From: Chlorobiota bacterium
Lineage (GTDB): Bacteria > Bacteroidota > Ignavibacteria > OLB7
DNA: 64,000 nt
Reading direction: 5' to 3'
Assembly: GCA_016710285.1 (NCBI GenBank)
Contig: JADJXR010000001.1
Location: forward strand, 3,474,501 to 3,538,500
Each line of letters opens with the position of its first letter. Position 1 is the first letter of the stretch. Below are positions 8,984-17,300 of the stretch, one piece after another. The translations under genes and the position numbers were made by a program. Under the pieces are notes generated by a model. It was not told where the DNA came from and searched no databases. It worked only from the letters and a program-made list of their open reading frames with translations.

Positions 8984-9439
8984 ATGAAGAAGATCGCAGT
9001 AACCGCCGCCGTGGCACTGTTCTTTGTTGCGATTGCAACAACCGCCAGCGCGCAAGTAACCGGGGTTCCAACCATCAACAGCGTGTACGACCAGCTGCGG
9101 AAGCAGACGGCCTACGCGGTGGAGATGCGGGGGAACCAAGTGGTGCTTCGCGATCGGGACAATGGCAGTGAAGTTGTTTGGCTGCAACAGGTTTCGCCGC
9201 AATGCGTGAAGGTGGAGGGGGAAGTGGGGAATATCCACGACGCTGCTTCGGCAACGCAAACGCTGGCCCGGATGTCGCTGTTGAATTTCAGTTCTCGCGT
9301 TGGAACATGGAGCCTTGATAACGGTTCGGGGGCAATCACGATGTCGCATAATCTGAACCCCCGCTTCCTTTCGGTTCCGGCGATTGCCAACACCGCGCTT
9401 CTGTGCTGCGACGCTGTTCGCCGCACACGGCTGCTCTGA
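8984..9439 (+). CDS. Small secreted protein, YbjN-like
   Basis: 151-residue protein with a clear signal peptide: MKK, a hydrophobic stretch, then a predicted cleavage after SASAQ or TASA at about residue 24. The remainder (INSVYDQLRKQTAYAVEMR and onward) has the short alternating strand/helix layout of YbjN-like domains, but this resemblance is weak. The ATG at 8984 has a purine-rich ribosome-binding site just upstream and places the signal peptide at the N-terminus. It is isolated, with long gaps on both sides, and its role is unknown. Confidence 0.7.
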   Translation: MKKIAVTAAVALFFVAIATTASAQVTGVPTINSVYDQLRKQTAYAVEMRGNQVVLRDRDNGSEVVWLQQVSPQCVKVEGEVGNIHDAASATQTLARMSLLNFSSRVGTWSLDNGSGAITMSHNLNPRFLSVPAIANTALLCCDAVRRTRLL

Positions 9440-10668
9440 TTGGCAACCCATTAGCGAACGCTACGATGATGACGATGCCTGATGCCTTGACCTGATGCTT
9501 TTGTTGATTTGTTGGTTGTTCATGACACGTTGACAACACGGGGGCGGGATCCATTCTCTGCCCAAGATTGATGAAGGATTGCCAATCCGTTGGCCGGTTC
9601 TTGTGGCTCGCTTCTATTTTATGGAGAGAGAGAGCCAGAGAGGGCAAGCCACAACCGCTACAGGGTTGGCAACTCCGCATTCTTCAATCGGTTATTGTTG
9701 TTTTTAGCTCACGTTGGGCAAGCAATGGTATCCTTCCCCTTGTCAACAGATTTGCACTGCTTTACCACCGCGTTTGCGTTGCTCCACCGTCCCCGCACAG
9801 AACCGCCCATGCTGTTGCGCCGCCGATTGCGGCCCACGGCAGCTTCCAATAGGCATTCCTTCCATTCTCATAACTGACGGCATGGCGGCCTTCGGGCTGC
9901 CCGAGAGCGGTGTATGGCAACATACAGTAGCCTTATGGGGAAAGGCCCCGCAGTAATCATCGTCCCTAACCGGAGTTCCAGAGGCAATCGGCGTTGTTGT
10001 TGGATGCCATGAGAGAGAGAGCAAGAGAATCACGAGGCCAACAACAATGCAGGACGCGACGGCCACCATTGCCCATTGTGTACGCGATGGCCATTGCCGC
10101 CCCGAATGGCGTCTCTAGTTCTGTGGAGCGTGATGGATAGAGGCCTCTATCCGCTGGCGGTGTTCCGCGCAGCACGCAATCCACGGCTGACGTTGTGTTC
10201 GGCATGAAGCGGTTTGCAGCCACCCACCCAACGCCCGGGTTGCAAACCAAACAATGGGAAGCAGAGCAGCCGCCAGTGACCTAAGCACCACAATTACTTT
10301 TTTACTATCGAACCGCCCAGGGAACGGAGTGCATTATCTCCGGTTTCTGGGCGGTTGTTTTTTTGCCACCTCTGCCAAGGTTGCACAGGAGCCTGCCCGG
10401 CTCCGTTGGTCGGGGCATTGTAACACTTCCAACGCCCTGGAGTCTTTATCTTCGGCCTGCAATACTCTACTCATTACGTTGCCCTTTTGCACCGCGCTAT
10501 GCTTGGGCAACAGAGTATTGCCGGTTGATGATTGCTCGGCACTGTTCGGAAAGGCATGGTTCCCCTTTCCCGTTGGCTGCTTTGCCGTTATCAACCAGCC
10601 CCCCCAACCAACTTGTGGCATGATGTGGATTGCGCAACCACCTGCCACGCTGCCTATCCATTCAACCA
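9440..10668. other. 1.2-kb region without recognisable genes
   Basis: No frame on either strand has convincing coding character. The open frames here lack starts, conserved patterns and sensible composition. What can be seen is a strong plus-strand terminator at 10311-10364, a perfect 8-bp inverted repeat near 10211-10247 (GGTTTGCA/TGCAAACC), and a -7-like TATCTTCG at 10447-10454 ahead of the sigma-factor gene. The terminator, 870 bases from the last gene, leaves room for an untranslated RNA. Confidence 0.5.
10311..10364 (+). terminator. Rho-independent terminator inside the gene-free region
   Basis: A perfect 10-bp stem (10311-10320, AACCGCCCAG, with 10347-10356) encloses a 26-base loop that itself can fold through a GGAG/CTCC arm. 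It is followed by GTTTTTTT (10357-10364). This is a textbook intrinsic terminator on the plus strand, but the nearest upstream plus-strand gene ends 870 bases earlier. Confidence 0.8.
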
Positions 10669-11319
10669 ATGGCCAGACCTCCGATGGAACCAAACCACGG
10701 AGAGGGGACGCAGTCGCGGCGTGACATTCACGACCAAGCGTTGTTCGCCCGTTTTTGCGGTGGAGATCAAGGTGCGTTTCGGGAACTCTATTCCCGATAC
10801 GAACGCCAGCTGTTGCTCTACTGCCAATACCTGTTAGGGGACGCGGACGACGCGCAAGAAGTCTTCCAAGAGACATGGCTGCGTGTGCTGAACGTTTCAA
10901 GAAAAGGGGAAGATGTGGAGCATTTCCGCGCCTTGCTGCTGAAGATTGCCCGCAACACGGCGCTGAAGCATCTGGGGCGGCGGAAAAACCAAAACCAGCA
11001 TATCCCCCTCAGCATTTTTGATCCCGAAGGGGAGCGTCTATCCGGCAGTCCCGAAGGCTACAACGAGCTTGATGAGCTTGTCACCAAGGCGTTGAGTAAA
11101 CTTCCGGTTGCCCAGCGTGAGGCCTTTGTGCTGCATGCGATGCTGGGATACACATTCCATGAAATTGCCGAGATGCAAAACTGCACGATGACCGGAGCCA
11201 AAACCCGTGCGTTCCGTGCCCGTGCGCATCTTCGCAAACTCCTTTCCAGCTGGTTGGCGTTGTCGGAAGATGATTCCATCCCCAGCGATTCGGAATTGGA
11301 AGAAACCATAACCCGATAA
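10669..11319 (+). CDS. ECF-type RNA polymerase sigma factor
   Basis: 216-residue sigma-70-family factor of the extracytoplasmic-function type, which directs RNA polymerase to a dedicated set of promoters. Region 2 is visible as ALFARFCGGDQGAFRELY through DAQEVFQETWLRVL. Region 4 is the helix-turn-helix LPVAQREAFVLHAMLGYTFHEIAEM. The start is taken as the ATG at 10669; an ATG at 10684 is also possible. The next gene, 36 bases downstream, looks like its membrane anti-sigma factor. The two genes after that encode envelope proteins, so the likely signal is the state of the cell envelope. Confidence 0.92.
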   Translation: MARPPMEPNHGEGTQSRRDIHDQALFARFCGGDQGAFRELYSRYERQLLLYCQYLLGDADDAQEVFQETWLRVLNVSRKGEDVEHFRALLLKIARNTALKHLGRRKNQNQHIPLSIFDPEGERLSGSPEGYNELDELVTKALSKLPVAQREAFVLHAMLGYTFHEIAEMQNCTMTGAKTRAFRARAHLRKLLSSWLALSEDDSIPSDSELEETITR

Positions 11320-11355
11320 AGACTCGAAACCCCGATTTATCAATCAACGGCTACG

Positions 11356-12189
11356 ATGAACACGGCTGATCTTATCACATCGTTCTTCAACAATGAGCTT
11401 AACGCCGACCAGGAACGCCAGTTCCTTCTTTCGGTGGCCGCAAGCGATTCCATGCGGCTTGGGCTAAAGTCTCATGTCATGCTCGATAAAATCCTGGCCG
11501 ATAACGCCAGCGAGCTTCATATCTCCGACTCGGTCCGCAACACCATCTTCGCCGAAGCCGAAGCGGTGCTTGCCAGCAACGGAGCAAGCAGCGGCGGGGG
11601 GAGCGCGATTGCAGGAAAAACCGGGGGAGCATCCTGGTTCCAAGCGATGCGCGGGGTCTTCTCCGCAAAACTTGCTGCTGGCGGAATGGCCGTGGCCCTT
11701 GCCGGGTTTGGGCTTGGCTACGCCACCCATTCCCAGCTTGCCGACCCGTCGGAAGCCACTTCGCCGGTGCAGTCAACGCTTTCAGTCCCCACCACTCTGC
11801 GGGATCAATCGTCTGCTGCGCCGGTATCTTCTGTGTCACCTTCAACATCCTCCATTGCTGCGCCTGCCGAATCGGAACGCGCCGACGCAGCCAAGCCAAC
11901 GCTCCGCCGCCCCGTTGTTGGGAAACGGAGCCAGCGGGTCAACTCCATTCTGCCAGCCAAGCAGCAGCTATCCGAGCCGACCTCACCTCAGCTGCCGGAA
12001 GTCCCGGCACTGAAAGAAGGGGGGCAACTGCTGCCGGCCACAACCGACACGCTGAATAACCAAACGTCGGTGACCAGCTACGACGGCTTGCAAAACCCGA
12101 TCCCATCGGCGAATGTTCGGGTGAACCAACGGAAGCCGAACCGCGATTCCAGCAACCCAAAACAGCAAGAGCAAACCACAACACCATGA
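11356..12189 (+). CDS. Probable membrane anti-sigma factor
   Basis: 277-residue single-pass membrane protein with no strong family match. Residues 1-80 are helical and soluble (MNTADLITSFFNNELNADQE), like the sigma-binding part of anti-sigma factors. Residues 105-126 form one membrane segment. The rest is Ser/Pro/Thr-rich and presumably periplasmic, with no recognisable fold. It follows the ECF sigma gene by 36 bases and overlaps the OmpA-type gene by 4 bases (ATGA). The anti-sigma role is inferred from this position and topology. Confidence 0.65.
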   Translation: MNTADLITSFFNNELNADQERQFLLSVAASDSMRLGLKSHVMLDKILADNASELHISDSVRNTIFAEAEAVLASNGASSGGGSAIAGKTGGASWFQAMRGVFSAKLAAGGMAVALAGFGLGYATHSQLADPSEATSPVQSTLSVPTTLRDQSSAAPVSSVSPSTSSIAAPAESERADAAKPTLRRPVVGKRSQRVNSILPAKQQLSEPTSPQLPEVPALKEGGQLLPATTDTLNNQTSVTSYDGLQNPIPSANVRVNQRKPNRDSSNPKQQEQTTTP

Positions 12190-14312
12190 CCGAATGGCAG
12201 GCGTTCCGGCTTGGTCAGCAAGGCCGCCGCTGGGACAGGCTGTTCATCGTCGTGGGTGTGTTGCTGTGTGTGGCGTTGGATGCTGCGGCGCAGCCCGCCG
12301 AACCAAAAGACTATCAATCGTCGGTGGGGGATTCCTCCCTCCGGCGATTTCGTTTTGGTGTGGCTGCCGGTCCGCAAGTTTTGCTGTACGATCCGTTGGA
12401 CGTGTATCGAACCGGAGAAGGCTGCGGAACCTTCGTTGGCGATGTGGTCCGCACCGCCGGCCGCCTCTATCTGGAAACCCCGACCGATTCCCTTGAACAA
12501 TTCTGGCTTACCTCCGCGCTGGTCGTCCGCGACCTTTCGGCCCGCATGAACGCCACCCCCGTTGCCTACCCCGTTCGCAAGCCTGGGGGAGGGGAGACAG
12601 AGGTGGTGAAACAGGACCGAATGGAGATGAACTTGCTGAGCGTTGGCGCGCAAATCGGCCTGCTGTGGGAGGTTGCTCCAAACTGGCGCGTGGGGGGCGC
12701 GCCAACCATCGCATGGCTAAGCAGCAGCGGGCAAACGCAAACCGAGCATATCATCGAACCGCTTGGCTATGTCTTCTCCGAAACCAATGGCGAAACCCGC
12801 CCGGTTGCGGGGAACAGGGTGGGGGTGAACCCGTTTCAGTTCGATTTCTCCCTGTGGGGAAGTGCCCGATTCCCGATAGGGTCCCACTTGGCGTTGCAGC
12901 CAGAGCTTGGGGTGACGTTCCCGCTGGTTTCCTACAGCCGTGATGTTCAATGGAAGAGCATTGCCCTAACCGCCGGGATTGGCATCACCTACGAACTGCT
13001 GGTGAAACGGGAGCTTCCGCCACCGCTTCCCCCCATTGCCGATCCTGATCCGCCACAGCCACCGCGTCAACCAGTTGCCACCGGCGCGCAGCCCTATTTG
13101 CAAGCCACCATCGCCGCCCGCGGGATTGATGCCGAGGGGAAGGAGTACGAAAATCCGATCATCGAGGTGGAGGAAGCCCTTTGGTCGGAAAGCATTCCGA
13201 TCTTGCCATACGTCTTTTTCGATAGCGGTTCGGCAGCGATTCCCGGGCGGTACCGGATGCTGAATGGACGTGAGGCTGCGGCGGCATTTTCGGCCGACTC
13301 GTTGATTGGTGTCACGGCGTTAAGCCTGCATCAGCAGGTGCTGAACGTTGTTGGGCAGCGGTTGCAGCAAAACCCTGGGGTGAACCTTTCGGTGGTGGGC
13401 ACACGCTCGGGTGATGAATCCGCCAACCCCACCGACCAGCTAAGCCGCCAACGTGCACTTGCCGTGCGGCGGTATCTAACAACCGTTTGGGGGATTGATT
13501 CGGCGCGGATTGCCTACACCGCTGCGCCGCGCCCGGCTTCCCCTTCCAGCGAGGAAACGGCGGAAGGGCGGCAGGAAAACCGCCGCGCCGAACTTGTGTT
13601 CAGTGATGAAGCCTTAAACGCCCCCGTGGTGATTCGCCGGATGGCGCGGGTTGCCACCCCTCCGGCGGTCTTCTTCTATCCTGAATTCATCAGCGACAGC
13701 TCCATTGCCCAGTGGACCATCACCGTCAGGCAAGGGAGCAAAGTGCTGCTGCGGTTCGATGGCGACACGGCAACTGGGATGATGCAGCAGCGGAAGCTCT
13801 GGTCCTTGTCGGATCTTCGGCTTACCCGCGATTTCACCCCAATCACCTACCACCTTTCCGCCCGTGACGTAACCGGGCAGGTGGCCGAAGCCGAAGGGAA
13901 GTTCCAGGTTGCCGAGCGGCGCAGAAGTCGGGAAGAAGGGCAGACGGAGGTGAAGGAATTCAATATCGTTGGGTTCAATTTTAACCAGGCCGAACTGCTT
14001 CCCCGGCACTACTCGCAGTTGCAGGAGATTGCGCGCCAAATTGGCCCGGGCGCGCAAATCCAGGTTGATGGCTACACCGACCTTATTGGCGACCCCGACC
14101 GCAACAGCCGCTTGGCAACCCAACGCGCCGATAACGTTCGCGACGCGTTGAACGGGATGATTGTGCGCGGCAACGCGCCCCGCCCTTCCGCCATTGCCTC
14201 GGTTGGCCACCTCCCCGCCGAGCACCCCTACGACGACTCCCTCCCCGAAGGAAGAATGCTAAGCCGCATGGTCCGATTAACCATAAGCTGGCAGATGAGT
14301 GGGGGGGAATAA
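12186..14312 (+). CDS. Outer-membrane protein with two OmpA-like domains
   Basis: 708-residue envelope protein. An N-terminal hydrophobic segment (about residues 19-36) ends in AAAQ and is a signal peptide. Residues 50-285 look like an outer-membrane beta-barrel (alternating strands). A Pro-rich linker follows, near residues 279-300. Two OmpA/MotB-type peptidoglycan-binding folds are present. The first, about 335-470, starts YVFFDSGSAAIPGRYRML and is divergent. The second, about 595-705, contains FNFNQAELLP and VDGYTDLIGDPDRNSRLATQRA. One OmpA domain is usual; two in tandem is odd. It overlaps the anti-sigma gene and precedes the giant secreted protein. Confidence 0.82.
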   Translation: MTEWQAFRLGQQGRRWDRLFIVVGVLLCVALDAAAQPAEPKDYQSSVGDSSLRRFRFGVAAGPQVLLYDPLDVYRTGEGCGTFVGDVVRTAGRLYLETPTDSLEQFWLTSALVVRDLSARMNATPVAYPVRKPGGGETEVVKQDRMEMNLLSVGAQIGLLWEVAPNWRVGGAPTIAWLSSSGQTQTEHIIEPLGYVFSETNGETRPVAGNRVGVNPFQFDFSLWGSARFPIGSHLALQPELGVTFPLVSYSRDVQWKSIALTAGIGITYELLVKRELPPPLPPIADPDPPQPPRQPVATGAQPYLQATIAARGIDAEGKEYENPIIEVEEALWSESIPILPYVFFDSGSAAIPGRYRMLNGREAAAAFSADSLIGVTALSLHQQVLNVVGQRLQQNPGVNLSVVGTRSGDESANPTDQLSRQRALAVRRYLTTVWGIDSARIAYTAAPRPASPSSEETAEGRQENRRAELVFSDEALNAPVVIRRMARVATPPAVFFYPEFISDSSIAQWTITVRQGSKVLLRFDGDTATGMMQQRKLWSLSDLRLTRDFTPITYHLSARDVTGQVAEAEGKFQVAERRRSREEGQTEVKEFNIVGFNFNQAELLPRHYSQLQEIARQIGPGAQIQVDGYTDLIGDPDRNSRLATQRADNVRDALNGMIVRGNAPRPSAIASVGHLPAEHPYDDSLPEGRMLSRMVRLTISWQMSGGE

Positions 14313-14375
14313 AGGGCATTGCTCCCGATAGTCGTTCGATAAATTCCCAAATGTTCGCGGGCCGAAACAGCAGCA

Positions 14376-17300
14376 ATGGCTGTGTGTTCTTCATTTCGCA
14401 TATTCGGGCGGTCTCCCTCTGTGCGAACACATCAAGAACATACCGCAACCCAACGATTGATCCTCACGCTGCCGCATCTGTTCCGGCTGCTGCTACTGGT
14501 CCTTGCTGGCATTGCCTTGCCGGCGATTGCCCATGGGCAAACGGATTTTTGGCTCCATCGCGCAATTGCCGAGCGGGGGCTTACCAGCAGCAACACCCAG
14601 GTGGCGTTGGATGCTTGGGGGAACACCCACGCGGTGTGGGGATCGAACGACCAGGACCGGTCCGGCGTCCAGCTTTTTTACTCCAGCGATGCCACCGGAA
14701 CCTTCAGCCAACCGCTCCAGTTCACCGATGCGTCCAACGGCGTGGTGTTCGACTCGGCAGCGATTTCCACTTCTCCGTTCCAGTTCCGGCTGGATAACAA
14801 TGGCGCGGTCCATGCCGCTTTTATCGCCAACCGGCTGAACCACCTCTACCTGTTTTATACCACCAATCGCAACCCTTCAACCGGAAAGCCCGGGCGGTTC
14901 CCCGCTGCCGATTCTTTGGCCGAAGTTACCCGCTACGGCTTGGCCGTTGACTCCGCCGGCGTGGCCCATATCGTCTGGGTTGAGGAGTTCCCGGCACGCT
15001 ACGACATCCGCTACCATTCCTCGCTGGATCCCCCCGCGGTCAACACGCTGATTGCCAGCGTCCCTTGCGCTTGCCGCGTGGGGGACCCTTCGGTCAGCGT
15101 TGGGAGCAACGGGGTGGAAGTGGTGTTCCGCGCCGACAGCGGATCGCTCTACTATCTGCGCAAGCCGCCAACAGGGTCGTTCGGGGCGATCACGCTTCTC
15201 CCAACGCCACAGTACGACCGCACACGCTTCGCCAGCGGCACGGGTGACCTTCGTGTGGCTTCGGCGGTGGACGCATCGGGCACGCTCCATATCCTGCAAC
15301 CTCACTTCGACGCGACCGCGGGCCACCGCTTGCTCTATCTTGATAACGCCTCCGGCAGTTTCAACTCCTTCTTTCTCACCAGAAAATCCGACACCTCGGC
15401 CCGCACGTTTGCGCTTGCATCCGATCATCAGCGCGAGCAGCTTGGCGCGGTCTGGACGCAGCATCCTTCCCTGACCGCTGGCGGCAGCACTGCCGTGCAG
15501 ATGCTTGCGCGAACCTCTCCTTCGGCTTGGTCCGCGGTTGGCACGCCAACGAATCTGAATGCTGTTTCGGTCGGCTCCTATCCGTTCCGTTTCTCAACCT
15601 CATCAATCTTTTTGCGGGATGGGCGGATGGTGGTTGGCGGGCTTCATGGTTCCGACAGCATCCGCTGGAATCCAGCATTCTACGACCGGGCCTCCATTGC
15701 CCCAACCATCAGCTATCTGCTCCCCGATGCCGCGGCCCCGGGGATGAACGTGGTGGTGGAAACCTACGCCCCCTACCGCCAACAAGGGAGCTTTGGCCAG
15801 GATGGATTCCAGCCCGGCACGGCGGAGCTTCAGTTGCTGAACCCGCAGGATAGCAGCCGCGTGATTGTTGGCCCAACGGTGATTAGTTGGAACGGGCGGC
15901 TTGCCTCAACCATGCTGTTTCTGAAAGCTGGCGCAGCGGTTGGTGCGGTCCCGGTGCGGATGCGGGTTGGCGCAGCGTTCAGCAATGTGGATACTTTTTT
16001 TGTGGTGAAACCGCAGCAGCTTGGCGGACCTTCCGGACAACTTTCCGGCGGGGGAGTTCTTGGCTCGGGGGGGATGTTTGGCGCGGCGCGTTCGCGGCGT
16101 GGGGTGCTGGTTGTGGACTCGCTGATCCTGCTTGGCGGCGCGTTCACTGTTGACACCAGCGACACGGACCCGGCAACCCCGGGCAATCAAGGCTTCCTTC
16201 CGGTGACGATTCTGTCGCGTGGAAGGGTAAGCATTGCTGCGTCGGCAACGCTCTCGGTTTCGGCTCCCAATCCCGTCTCGGGTGTTCCTTCTGGCGTTGC
16301 CGGACCCGGCGGCGGTGGTGGTGGATCGGGAGGGCAGATCGGTGGGGGATCGGGCTACACCGGCGGCGGCGGTGCTGGCGCATACTTGCTGACAAATGGG
16401 GATGGTGAATCGCCTGGAAGCGGCGGAAACCGCTCCGGATTCTGGAGCGGCGGAAGCTCGTTGAACGGCACTCCAGGCGGCGCAACGTATCCGAACGCCA
16501 CCTCGGGCGGGGGAACGGGCCACCCGTTTGGCGCGTCGGCATGGTACGGGCGTATCAGCCGGAAGGAGACAGTCGAAAAAAATATTGGTGGATATGGCGG
16601 CGGTGCTGGCGGCGCGCTCCCCCTTTCCACCGGTGACCTTTCGTGGGGTGGCGGCGGCGGCGCGTTCGGAACGCCTGGCGGGGATGGCGATAACTTCGGG
16701 AAAGATAGCAGCGGCGGCTACGTTGTTGGGTCCTCACCGTTGGTTCCAATCGCGGGGGGAAGCGGCGGCGGCGCGGCGTTTGCGCCCCCAACCAACACCG
16801 CCAACGGTGGCGGCGGCGGCGGCGCGTTGTTGCTGGTCTCGTTCGGGTCGCTCAATCTTGCTGGGCGCATTGCTGCCAACGGTGCGGATGGCGTTGGGAA
16901 TCAAGGATTGCTTGGTGCCAGCGGTGGCGGCGGCGGTGCTGGCGGCGCGATTCTGTTGGCCGCAAAAAGGGATATCAGTTTGCCCGGGCTGGCTCCGTTA
17001 TCGGCGCGTGGCGGGCAAGGGGGGATTGGAGCAACCGGGGGGAACAACGGCGGCAACGGTGGCGAGGGCCGCATCAGAATTGATGGACGAACAGCGCAAA
17101 ACCCCGGCATCACCCCAACCCCAGCCTACCGTGGCCCGGCATTGATTGGAAGCGGTGGGGTGCAATCGCTGCCGGGCCAAAAGGTGACGGGGAGCGGAAT
17201 GCCCGGGGCCACCATCCATCTGTTTTCCCGCTCGGAATCAACCCCGTGGAATTACTCAGGACCGCTGGTGGCCACCGTCGGGAGCGACAGTTTGTGGAGC

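Noticed and set aside
10254..10724. Open frame across the terminator upstream of the sigma factor
   Set aside because: It reads through a perfect intrinsic terminator, has no conserved pattern and overlaps the sigma-factor start.
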